Below are positions 47,101 to 55,556 of a DNA stretch of 58,727 nucleotides, one piece after another. The DNA is from a virus. The notes beneath the pieces were generated by a model. The model did not search any database. It had not been told where the DNA came from and saw nothing but the letters and a program-made list of their open reading frames with translations. Location: the IMG/VR virus record IMGVR_UViG_3300032287_001165, positions 1-58,727 of that record; one strand, written 5' to 3'. The position numbers and the translations under genes are program-made. Numbering within the stretch: position 1 is the stretch's first letter; each line of letters starts with the position of its first letter.

Positions 47101-50100
47101 CCTGCTGGCTCAGGTACAGGTGGTGCCGACGCAGGGTTATATTGGAAATCGTTTACATCAAACGCATCAATAGCGTTTACAGTTTCTTTTGCTTCGTCGT
47201 ACACTTGTTTTGTGTAGGGGTCTTTTCCATAAGTAAAACGCTTAAAGAAATCTTCAAATTCTTTTAATGTTTTGGTTTCTTCGGTTTTCACACGGGCAAT
47301 AGCTTCTTTCCAAGACGGCGGTACACCGTCGTTGGCATCCATCATTTTTTCAAATGCGTGTATAACTTTTGCGGCAGCTATGTTTGTTTTATACGTGTCA
47401 ATGTAATCTTTGCCTCTGTAAACAGGCGCGTAATAAACAGCTGCCAAATCTGCATCTGCCGTTTCTGCAAACTTTTTAAGTTCTTGAATTTTTTTATCTA
47501 CTTCTTCAAGTGATAATCCGCGCATCCATTCAACACGCCAGCTTGTAGGTTTTGCTACTGTTTTTACGGCAACAGGCCCGTACCCGTAGTTTCTAATTGG
47601 GGTAGCAGTTACGCGTGTAGGCGTACCCATTGCCCTAACTTGTGCTGCGGTTATAGGTATAGCAGTTCGCGTTGGTTTTGCAGATGCGGGTAAATTTGCT
47701 AAAGGATATTTTGGTTTCTCCGCCTCAATGTTTTCTATTTCGCCTTGAATCGCTTCTTTAAAAACTTTATGTGGGTTTTCAATGCCGTTTGCGTTACCCG
47801 CTTCGCGCAAAGGCATATTTAAAAACTGTTCTGGAATACCTGCTGGCAGTTTACCTACAAATCTGGGTTTTTGGCTTTCAAACCATGCTTGTATATCCGG
47901 GCGATCAATCCATTGGTCATAAAGGCCGCCTATTTTTGTAACTGCTTCTACACGGTAAGATTCAGCAGTGCCGTATTTTTGTGCGCGATATGTTCCCCAA
48001 CCATATGATTGGGCTTTTGAACCCGTGTTCATATACGTATGGTCAAACATATCAAACTTGACGCCTGTACCGTGCCAAGTTCCTTTGAGTTCAAGGTGTG
48101 CCGCGCCGTAGGCAAAGTTCACCAAGTCTCCAGCAGTCAAGTTTTTGGCGCTGATACCAAACTTCTCAAGCGCTTTTCTAAACCCATCCACCACCATCTT
48201 CAACCAGTTCTTGACTGCGTTGCCGCCTTTAACACCGACAGGCTCAACACCCATCTGCATAGCTTCTTCAACAGCGTATGCCAACAACTCATCGTCAATC
48301 TGGTGTGGGGGAGTGTTAGCAGCCTCAACCCTGCGCACGGCGGCTTTACCAACACGCGCCTCCATTGAGTCTTCAGTTTTGTTTGCCCAGTTCTTGACTG
48401 TTTTGACCAACGCGTTGTACTGGCCTTCGTTAAAGAAGTTGCGGAACCCCATGTGCACGCCAACTTCGTGGAGCAGCACGCCAAGTCCGTGGCCTTTACC
48501 GATGTTGTTGGCAAACAGTACCGCTTTGCCGTTTTGTACAAAGCCTTTGGCATCTGCTGGAATTAAACCCTCGTATTCAGATTTGCCTGTACTTTTTAAT
48601 TTTGGTTGCTTATCAAGAAAATCTTGAACACTCTCATACACCGCCAATTTATTGGACACCAGCGCTTCAACCTTACGCCCAGTCACAGGCTCGCCCATAC
48701 CGGCGGTGAGTTCTGCTTCAAGCTCAGCCTTGGTCAGACCTTTTACGGGGGTGCCGCGAGAGAACTCAAAGTCATCAAACAACCCCATGTTGGGGTCAAG
48801 CATTTTTCCTTGCTTGCGTTTGCTTGGTTCTTTTAACTGTGGTGCTTTGGTACCAAAAATCTTTTTGGACAAGTCATTGGCATCGCGTATCTCAGCGCGA
48901 TTCATCTCATCCAGTTCTTCTGGCGTAAGTGCTTTAGTTACGCCTGACCCAGTGCGAAATGGCTTAGCCGCCGCCAACGCGGCGGTGCTCGGCACAGTAG
49001 CAGCCTTTGGTTCGGGAGCAGGTTTGCCTGCAAGGAACACTTCTTTCTGCGCTTCCAACGAAGCCAGCTTTTGCATAGCGCCCAACTTGAGCGTAGCTTG
49101 TACACGTTTGACGTTGGTTGTCTTGGGGTCGGCCATGATGTCGGCCAACTGATCCATGTTCTCAGGCCCCATGAACGACTGCACTTCACCACGTGCGTCA
49201 AAGATCTCGTCATCAAATATTTGAGTTTGTTTGTCTTTGACGCGTTGAAGCACTTCGGCTTCATCAACTTCTTTGGCTGCTTGCATGCCTTTGTCACGCA
49301 GATCATCAAGGCGCTTCTGCTCAGGCGTGCTGATCTCAGCAACTTTGCGGCCTTTTTCAAACACTGCGCCGGGCAAGTCTTTAACGCTGATGCCGTCTTT
49401 CTTGAACGCAGCAGTGACTTTGGGCCACCAGACCTGCACATCTTTCTGGAACTCTTCTGCACGTTTTTGCGCTTCGTCTACAGCAGCCTGCTGTGCTTTT
49501 ACTTGCGATTCCAAACGCTGTGCGGCAAACGGGTATTTGAGTTTACCTAGCGCACCCACTCTACCAGTCTCAACAGCCGTCAGTGGCTCCTTGCGCATAG
49601 TTGCAAGTTGACGCTCAAGCAACTCCAAGTACTCCCGTTCTGCCTTGAGGTCTTTGTCCAGCATTGCTTCAGTGACGACAACATCGTTTTCAATTTCACC
49701 AAAGCGTGCTTCTTGCAGGTCGGCCAGTTCTGTTTCAGCCGCCTCAATGTTCTCAACAAGCCCTTGAACTTTTTGCAAGTTGTTAATCAGGTTTGGCGCT
49801 TGGCCAGTACCCTCAGTCATTTCTTTCTTAGCCGCTTCAATCTGCGACTCAACTGTGGCCAGACGTGTCTTAGCAGCTTTCAAAGCACGACGTGCGCGTT
49901 CAATTTCAGGGTCAAGCAACTCACCCAACGTATTAGACAGGCGTTGACGGGCTTTGCCCATCGCCTTGGCCATGGCATCTTTGTAAGCGCCGCGTTGTGA
50001 TTGCAACGCAATTTCGGAGTCAAGCATTGCGCGTTGACCGTCAGTCAAAAAAACAGAGTTACGCAAACTGTCTTTGATGAGCTTTAACTTTTCCAGTAGT

Positions 50101-53100
50101 GGTTCAACAGTTTTGCGAGCTGCTTCTGATTGTTTACGCACAGCCGCATTACTGTCTTGCATCAGTTCAACTAAACGGTTGTTTGTGCTTTCAAGACGTT
50201 GCCCCAATGAAAGTGCTTGCAGAGCCTGCTTAACGTTCTTTTCGTACTCAGGAATTTTGTTTGTGTTGAAGTCTTGAATTAACTTGTTTACTTTTTGTTT
50301 TTGTTCTTCAGTAAACACAGACATTGCTTTTTCTTGTTGCGCAGCCGTCTTACCAATATTTTGTCTGGATACTTGCAAGTAACGATCCATCAGCAGCTTG
50401 TCTTCTTTTGTAACGCCTGCTTCTGGATATGACGCAAACATTTTTGCAATGTCTGCGTTCGAGTACTTGCCAATATTGAAGTCTCCCGGCTTAAGCAGGA
50501 AAAACTGCATTTGATTTTTAATGGCTTCAAGTTGTTCTTCTATTGCTTCAACTTGCGCAAAGCCTTGTTTGTCTCTGGCAGAACGTGCTTTTTGTTTGGC
50601 TTCTGTTTTTGCTTTGACTTTGCGTGCTTGCGCTAACGCTTCCCACACAGGTTTGATTTGTGGGGACTTGGCAAAGTTGGCGGCAGTGGCGCGGATGTAC
50701 CCCAGCTCTTTACGTGTTTCAGGGAACAACTGGCCTTGACCTTTTTCGCCTTCTCCAACCGCTTCACCTTCCTGAGCTGTACGTTCATACAGCTTAATGG
50801 CATCTTGAAGCTCACGCAATGAGCTACCTTCGGGTGCCAGTTCGGCTTCGTAACTTACCGTTTTGTATTTGCGCCCACGTTCTCCAAAGCGTGTTTCTGC
50901 TTCTCTGCCGGGGACATTCTCTACAACGCGTTTGCCGGAAACTGCTTCGCGTTTTGTGTATACCTGTTTGCCAAGGTCTTCGCCGCGCAAAATGCGGGCG
51001 GCTTGATTCTGGGCTGCGTCCAACAATGTTTTGCTGGCTTTGCCGTCGTCAATGATTTCTTTGGCACGTTCCAGTGAGTTTTGAATTTCTTCCGGCGGGT
51101 TGCGTGTCAGCGCTTTGTCTATCATGTTGCCCACGTATTCACGTAGGCGGCGCATTTCTCCACCAGTCGTCTTGGCTGTTTCACCACGGGCTTCGGCAAC
51201 CTTTTGCGCTTCAGTGGCGGCAAACTGTTGTTTCAGTACAGGAACTTCGCGGGTAGCTGTGGATGGCAGTTGGGATAAGTTGTCAACAACTTTGGCAATC
51301 TGGGCTTTGAAATGCTTGACTTCCTTGTCGCTCAGACGGGCAATCTCATTCAACGGCGTGGTGGCCAGATCACGGGTCTTCAAAACACGTTTGGTAACAG
51401 CGCCACGGATAAGTTTGTTTGCCCGCATCTGCGCTGGCTGCACCACTACTTCTTCAAGCTCAGGTTTCACAGGCGCTGCCTGTGCACGGCTCAACCATTC
51501 ACCCACCACATCATGAATGCGCGACGCGGCCTTGATAGCTTCGTCGTAAGTCAGTTCGGGTTTACCCGAAACACGGCGGTGGATGGCAGCTTCTTCCAAC
51601 ACGGCAGATATGTACTTGCCACGGGCTTCTTCAGCTTGCTTGGCCAACATTTCGGGGGTGGCAGCAGCCACACCTTTGCCGGGTTCTACACCTTCTCTGC
51701 CCAAAGCATCACCACGGCGCAGGCGGTCAATCTTGTCTTCAATCGTGTTTAAAGCCGTGTTTTGTTCATTTCGTACACGCAGTACTTCCCGGGCATAAAC
51801 GCTGGCTTGTGGGCTTGTTTTGGCGCTGGGGAAACGCCCTTTTGTCAGTTCTCCAGCAGGTGTGGGTTCTGCAAAAGCGTTGATTTGCTCAAGTGCCTGA
51901 TTGCCTCTTTCAAATGCTGCGGTTGCAGCGTCACGGTTGTTTGAACGCAGTGCGGCATCTCTGTCCGTATTAGCTTGGTCTATTTCATCCAGCAACGTGT
52001 TTATCTTTTCCCGCGAACGTTCTGCCATTTTGGGCTGCGTGAACGGTTTCAGCTCAGGGTTTACCGCTATGACTGGGGGTTTACCTTCAGCAATCTTCTC
52101 CAGCTTCGGCTCGACCATGTACTTAAAGAACATGTCATCACCAACGTCATCACGCTGGCTCTTGAGGTCGTCCATGTAAGACGTAAACGCCTGTACTTGC
52201 GGAGATTCTTCTGTCGGTTGAGGCACACCAAACGCGGTCTTGCGTGCGCCCATTTCTTGTTCAAAGGCGGTTTTTTCAGCGGTGGCTTTCTCTTTACGCG
52301 CAGGCGCAAGTTGCAATTTCAGCGCGTCCAACACCGCAGAATTACGCACACCGGTGGGCAATCCGGGCAGTTGCATTCTGTTGCGTTCAATGTCTTCAGC
52401 CAAGTTGGGGTTACGCATCAGGTATGCGACGTAGTCGGCCACCGCTGCGTTGGGGGCTTTCTCACTGGCAAGTTGCTGGTTGTTGGCCAACTGAATACTC
52501 TCAGCGGCATACCGCGTCGCAGCATCTTCCGCCTTCGGTGCCGTGGGCGGCACGATTTCTTGGTCGTAATACATCCGTGGTTCGGATGGCGCTTGTGCGG
52601 CTTCTTCTGGCTTCAAACCCAACGCATACTCGTACGGGGTCAGCTTGGCAACCTTCTCTTCTTCAGCAGCACGTTTCAGAATAGGCTTGACACGTACATA
52701 CTCATCCGCCAACGGTTTGAGTTCTTTGTTTATGGCTTCAATCTGGCGATTGATTTCGCGGTTGTTTGCATAGTCCGTTTCTGGGGATATGCCTTTCTTT
52801 ATGGGGATCAGCTGCGACTTGAGCGCCTTACGCTGGGCTTCCAAGTCCTGCGTCTTCTGGAACACTTCTTGGGCGTACTCAGGGCTGTTCAGCCGTATCT
52901 TTTCTTCTTCCTGCTGTTTCTCAGCTTCAGCACGGGCTTGCTTCACCTCATCTGTAAGCGGAGTTGTGGGCGCACGGCGACCGATAGCTAAGTCCAACAA
53001 CCCTTGTGCCAACGCACCGACTGCACCGCCGTAGGCAGCAGACTCACCAACCTGCTCAATGATTTCTTGCTCAGGTTTATATATACCTTTGGTAATAATG

Positions 53101-53774
53101 TTCTGCGCTGCTTGAGACGCGGCTTCTTGTGCGGCCTCCTCGCCGCCAGCCATCAGGGCACGCTTGACATACGACGTGGCACCCTCAAGCACAGGCTCCC
53201 CAAGACGTTTCAGAATACGTGTGGGGGCAAACATCTCTGTCGCACCGACCACGGCACCCAGTGCAGTGGAAGCAGTTTGTTGTCCTTCTGTCGCGCCTTC
53301 AGCGGCAGATTTCTCTACCTGTGTGCCAGCACCAGCGCCAATACCAAGGCCATATCCGGCTACACGCCCAGCCAGACCAAACGGCCCAGTGGCAAGGAAC
53401 GGTGCAATAGAGCCTGCGGCTTCACCAAACTTGCGCCCCACCGTGTCTTCATACCCCGGCGCAGCAGCAAACGGAGCCTTGGCTGCGGCAGCAGTCTCTT
53501 TGATGTATTTTTGTGTGGCTTTTTCTTGTTCTTCTGGGAGCAGTGCGGATATACCGGTACCAGCTTGCTCAACAAGACCAATAGCGCCGGGGACAAGACC
53601 TTTAAAGAATTCTTTGGTCTGCCCACCAAACGTGGTTTCTTTTGGTGCTGCCGGAGCTGCAAGTCTAAACGCCTCAGGATACATCTGCTGCGCTCGGGCA
53701 TATGCCTGCTGCGGGGTTTCCCCCTCTCTGATTGCTACGTAACTACCATCTGGTAACGGGACAGCTTGAGGCAT
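44049..53774 (-). CDS. Giant polyvalent internal virion protein (metallopeptidase-like, ADP-ribosyltransferase-like, LPD38-like)
   Basis: A 3241-residue protein. The start LPDGSYVAIREGETPQQAYA is a common opening of injected virion proteins. Residues about 80-270 are Gly/Ala-rich and amphipathic; 270-1650 are largely coiled coil. HEVGVH at 1769-1774 is an HExxH peptidase-like site. An ADP-ribosyltransferase-like domain of the polyvalent type starts at about 1895 (GTWHGTGVKFDMFDHTYMNT, AQSYGWGTYRAQKYGTAESY) and ends at about 2360 (LHAEGVAGIKFFDGVSRY, GTYNYVDFGDKDEGAQIIAT); a long AT-rich insertion lies between. Residues about 2900-3060 (PFFNAQIQGLNVLYKASMGK, RVPGLDEPVRIPVPFEIGYI) match LPD38. 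It is probably ejected into the cell to act on the host. Confidence 0.88.
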   Translation of the reverse strand: MPQAVPLPDGSYVAIREGETPQQAYARAQQMYPEAFRLAAPAAPKETTFGGQTKEFFKGLVPGAIGLVEQAGTGISALLPEEQEKATQKYIKETAAAAKAPFAAAPGYEDTVGRKFGEAAGSIAPFLATGPFGLAGRVAGYGLGIGAGAGTQVEKSAAEGATEGQQTASTALGAVVGATEMFAPTRILKRLGEPVLEGATSYVKRALMAGGEEAAQEAASQAAQNIITKGIYKPEQEIIEQVGESAAYGGAVGALAQGLLDLAIGRRAPTTPLTDEVKQARAEAEKQQEEEKIRLNSPEYAQEVFQKTQDLEAQRKALKSQLIPIKKGISPETDYANNREINRQIEAINKELKPLADEYVRVKPILKRAAEEEKVAKLTPYEYALGLKPEEAAQAPSEPRMYYDQEIVPPTAPKAEDAATRYAAESIQLANNQQLASEKAPNAAVADYVAYLMRNPNLAEDIERNRMQLPGLPTGVRNSAVLDALKLQLAPARKEKATAEKTAFEQEMGARKTAFGVPQPTEESPQVQAFTSYMDDLKSQRDDVGDDMFFKYMVEPKLEKIAEGKPPVIAVNPELKPFTQPKMAERSREKINTLLDEIDQANTDRDAALRSNNRDAATAAFERGNQALEQINAFAEPTPAGELTKGRFPSAKTSPQASVYAREVLRVRNEQNTALNTIEDKIDRLRRGDALGREGVEPGKGVAAATPEMLAKQAEEARGKYISAVLEEAAIHRRVSGKPELTYDEAIKAASRIHDVVGEWLSRAQAAPVKPELEEVVVQPAQMRANKLIRGAVTKRVLKTRDLATTPLNEIARLSDKEVKHFKAQIAKVVDNLSQLPSTATREVPVLKQQFAATEAQKVAEARGETAKTTGGEMRRLREYVGNMIDKALTRNPPEEIQNSLERAKEIIDDGKASKTLLDAAQNQAARILRGEDLGKQVYTKREAVSGKRVVENVPGREAETRFGERGRKYKTVSYEAELAPEGSSLRELQDAIKLYERTAQEGEAVGEGEKGQGQLFPETRKELGYIRATAANFAKSPQIKPVWEALAQARKVKAKTEAKQKARSARDKQGFAQVEAIEEQLEAIKNQMQFFLLKPGDFNIGKYSNADIAKMFASYPEAGVTKEDKLLMDRYLQVSRQNIGKTAAQQEKAMSVFTEEQKQKVNKLIQDFNTNKIPEYEKNVKQALQALSLGQRLESTNNRLVELMQDSNAAVRKQSEAARKTVEPLLEKLKLIKDSLRNSVFLTDGQRAMLDSEIALQSQRGAYKDAMAKAMGKARQRLSNTLGELLDPEIERARRALKAAKTRLATVESQIEAAKKEMTEGTGQAPNLINNLQKVQGLVENIEAAETELADLQEARFGEIENDVVVTEAMLDKDLKAEREYLELLERQLATMRKEPLTAVETGRVGALGKLKYPFAAQRLESQVKAQQAAVDEAQKRAEEFQKDVQVWWPKVTAAFKKDGISVKDLPGAVFEKGRKVAEISTPEQKRLDDLRDKGMQAAKEVDEAEVLQRVKDKQTQIFDDEIFDARGEVQSFMGPENMDQLADIMADPKTTNVKRVQATLKLGAMQKLASLEAQKEVFLAGKPAPEPKAATVPSTAALAAAKPFRTGSGVTKALTPEELDEMNRAEIRDANDLSKKIFGTKAPQLKEPSKRKQGKMLDPNMGLFDDFEFSRGTPVKGLTKAELEAELTAGMGEPVTGRKVEALVSNKLAVYESVQDFLDKQPKLKSTGKSEYEGLIPADAKGFVQNGKAVLFANNIGKGHGLGVLLHEVGVHMGFRNFFNEGQYNALVKTVKNWANKTEDSMEARVGKAAVRRVEAANTPPHQIDDELLAYAVEEAMQMGVEPVGVKGGNAVKNWLKMVVDGFRKALEKFGISAKNLTAGDLVNFAYGAAHLELKGTWHGTGVKFDMFDHTYMNTGSKAQSYGWGTYRAQKYGTAESYRVEAVTKIGGLYDQWIDRPDIQAWFESQKPRFVGKLPAGIPEQFLNMPLREAGNANGIENPHKVFKEAIQGEIENIEAEKPKYPLANLPASAKPTRTAIPITAAQVRAMGTPTRVTATPIRNYGYGPVAVKTVAKPTSWRVEWMRGLSLEEVDKKIQELKKFAETADADLAAVYYAPVYRGKDYIDTYKTNIAAAKVIHAFEKMMDANDGVPPSWKEAIARVKTEETKTLKEFEDFFKRFTYGKDPYTKQVYDEAKETVNAIDAFDVNDFQYNPASAPPVPEPAGYMMRTLHTRPENEYILYDSHADKQPEVVKDAFKRIYDSLDKKQQAVFNRSIGHVRADRQNGRDLYNALGAVLEQNGMPSELCDMFASEMLHAEGVAGIKFFDGVSRYSATSSGVPGTYNYVDFGDKDEGAQIIATDINPINQTQPMQKGEILFSRAADFTNPEIAKRGGFIKKIVAKDRSLWQKIKANLTGLAFETQLVDRFAGFERLAKYMEPLKGTQMLYYLRMYDQRMNFVSQAISNGAPAIVEKTRPDGRVERVIESKESANIHNVVQILKDAQPMVGNAEAVNSVFTLYMAALRAKNKGLSTLNFGEDVTQELLDDTMAAIKATPGLEDVLKLARDEYNAYNRNLVEFVVSTGALSKDVAKRLLSENDYIPFYRERNGVAELLIGGESPIRIGSIAEQPYLHELIGGDKPILDFMTSSVQNTNMLMDMGMRNLATKNAVFELVDLKAAKFVKIADGPDVVKFRDDGKDRYAVIATEKVKIGNKEFDTGVPADILVKGMKGIPTQMPTMLRVMAMPSQLLRKAITISPLYTAKQLFRDSLAAPILSGADFMPVIGALKELNSTTKKTLERRGVTGGQQFTGGAADLTKILRDVAEGKPGWMTALGKLEAMSMEADATTRRAQYNSYIEQGLSEMEATLLALESMNFNKRGASPSVHVANSLIPFFNAQIQGLNVLYKASMGKMPFNDQVRIREKLLQRGAMMAVASLAYAALMQDDDAYKNATPDQKYGNWFVRVPGLDEPVRIPVPFEIGYIFKALPEALYNSMVNEHGGEEAVKAFKQILLQTVPGGSSYGIPQALKPAIEAGLGKSFYTGRDILSAREKELLPEEQFRANTSELAKSVGKAFGISPIVFEQLISGYTGTMGLAFMHALSVGVPTGETPEQAVKRLSDYPIIGGAFQPNDAGGIINSVYERMNENLKVKQSFDRMVAEGRMSEAKDLLQRRGNEYMQADLANKFKANMNKLTQAERAITASSMTPEAKREQLDQIRKIKIAVAQTVREVSDKTIHLSIPF

Positions 53775-53804
53775 ATTATTTTCCGAATTGTGCGGCTTGG
53801 TCTT

Positions 53805-53836
53805 ACAACCGCAGCAGGCCGAACTACTGCGGTTGT
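53805..53836. other. Strong 10-bp hairpin in the leader of the giant gene
   Basis: ACAACCGCAG (53805-53814) and CTGCGGTTGT (53827-53836) are perfectly complementary with a 12-base loop. It lies in the 75-bp gap between the 565-residue and 3241-residue genes. No T run follows on the minus strand, so it may stabilise or process the mRNA rather than end it. Confidence 0.75.
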
Positions 53837-53849
53837 GGGAGTTTAACGC

Positions 53850-55547
53850 TTATGGGCGAAGATTTGTAGCACCCCCCGGCACGTTAACCGGATTAATCAT
53901 CATCCCTTGCATGTGCTGCTTGATAGACGCTGCCAACTGACGATCTTGTGCTGAACCAGCTTCAAGGCGCGGCAACAATGATGGGTCTTTAAGCGCTTCC
54001 AAAGCAAATGCGTTGATGCCTTTAGATTCTGTACCTGCTGTTGCATAGTCTTTGTATGCGGCAAGCAGTTTGGGGTTTGAAAGAATACGTTCGATGCCGG
54101 TAGGCGCATTGGCTTGTATTTGAGTACGTTGCAGTGCAGCAGCATTGTTTGCTGCGTCCCGTTGTGCTTGTGCGCTTTGCTCAAACACTGATTTGTTTGC
54201 TTGCATTTGCACGTCATTTGCTGAACGTGCGTTTGCAGAAGCCAACGTGGTGCTGGTATTCCAGATATTGGATGCGGCATCTTTGTTGGTTTTGAACAGT
54301 GTGGCGGTAATGTCAATACCTTTTTCATTGACCCGAGCCAGTCGATCAGTTGCTTTTTCTTGCAACCCCACAGACGTTTTAAAGTCGTCTCGTGCAGCAG
54401 CGTTGCGTGCGGCTTCAATTTCAGCGTAGGCTTTGTCGCGCTCAATGGCCAGTTTGCGGAAATCTTTGATAGACGCTGAGTAGTCTTCCAAACCTGCCAT
54501 TGCGCCTTTGCCAATATTCTCAAACGCGTTTTGGGACGTTCCAGCCATCATGCCCAGACCGGCTTTAAAGATTGCCATTGCCTTGGCATCTGCTTTGCTT
54601 ACAACATCTTCAGCCTCACGTTGTTTCAAACGCGCTTCTGCTTGTTCTCCGGGTTTTGCTAACCCAGCAAGACCTTTTTCGTAGGCTTTGGAAAGGTCTT
54701 CGTTTGACTTGATCGTGTCTGAGCGAAGTTGGTTAATACCCGTAGTGAGTTCTGATCCAGTGCCAAACTTGTTGCTTGCAGCCACAGCTTCTTCAGCAGT
54801 CATCGGTTCTGTTTTCAACGCTTTTACACCCGACATCAAATCAACAGGCGCAGCAGTTACGGCAGGCGCAACAGGTTTAGCCGCAACAGGAGCAGCGGCA
54901 GGAGTAGCAGGAGCAGCGGCAGGTGCAGCAGGTTTAGCCGCAACAGGAACAGGGGGCGCAACCTTGGCACCAACGGGGTAGTCAAACGGCCCAGATGGGC
55001 GGCTTGCTGCCGGAGCGGCAGCTGCTGGGCTTGAAAGCGCTTTGATTGCTGCAATTGCTTCTTCTTTGGAAGCAAACTTTTGTCCTTTTAACGGTGTCAA
55101 AGGGCTTGGATTACGTGGGTTGTAAGGGGCGCTAACGTAGTACGGCTGACCAATACCGCCGGTGTAAATGTAGTCTTCAGGGTTGCCCGTAAACACGCCG
55201 CCAGCATACCCCGGCACTTTGCCACCATCTTCAAACGCAACAATGCCGCCCTCAGCCATGCGCTGCATGTTCTGGGCAGGAAGCTGGCCAATGCCTGTAT
55301 CTTCGGGAAGCATTTGTTGTTGCGGTGCAGGAGCCACCATCTGGGCAATCTGTTGGTCAGCCACTTTGGGTTGCGGCATCATGCCTGCTTGGCCAGCTTG
55401 ACCCGCTTTCATCTGTTTCTTCTGGTTTGCAATAGACAGCGCCAGCGTCACGATGTAAGGATCGTTTTTGTGCAACGCAGCATATTGCTGCAACTGCGGC
55501 AGCTCCATGCGGGACATCGTATCGGTGAGAGTCTTTACGTTAAGCAT
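53850..55547 (-). CDS. Internal virion protein, 565 residues
   Basis: Residues 1-80 are helical and start MLNVKTLTDTMSRMELPQLQ; 90-200 are low-complexity with MAEGGIVAFEDGGKVPGYAG, a short motif common in internal virion proteins of podovirus-like phages; 200-300 are Pro/Ala-rich (PVPVAAKPAAPAAAPATPAA); 300-565 are a long helical region (YEKGLAGLAKPGEQAEARLK). GGAACACTC leader, as in several early genes. Its place between two other internal proteins suggests that it forms part of the core ejected with the DNA. Confidence 0.75.
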   Translation of the reverse strand: MLNVKTLTDTMSRMELPQLQQYAALHKNDPYIVTLALSIANQKKQMKAGQAGQAGMMPQPKVADQQIAQMVAPAPQQQMLPEDTGIGQLPAQNMQRMAEGGIVAFEDGGKVPGYAGGVFTGNPEDYIYTGGIGQPYYVSAPYNPRNPSPLTPLKGQKFASKEEAIAAIKALSSPAAAAPAASRPSGPFDYPVGAKVAPPVPVAAKPAAPAAAPATPAAAPVAAKPVAPAVTAAPVDLMSGVKALKTEPMTAEEAVAASNKFGTGSELTTGINQLRSDTIKSNEDLSKAYEKGLAGLAKPGEQAEARLKQREAEDVVSKADAKAMAIFKAGLGMMAGTSQNAFENIGKGAMAGLEDYSASIKDFRKLAIERDKAYAEIEAARNAAARDDFKTSVGLQEKATDRLARVNEKGIDITATLFKTNKDAASNIWNTSTTLASANARSANDVQMQANKSVFEQSAQAQRDAANNAAALQRTQIQANAPTGIERILSNPKLLAAYKDYATAGTESKGINAFALEALKDPSLLPRLEAGSAQDRQLAASIKQHMQGMMINPVNVPGGATNLRP

Positions 55548-55556
55548 GAGTGTTCC

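Noticed and set aside
51975-53756. Two long open frames on the plus strand (338 and 250 codons)
   Set aside because: Antisense to the giant gene; Arg/Leu/Phe-rich with no motif or ribosome site.
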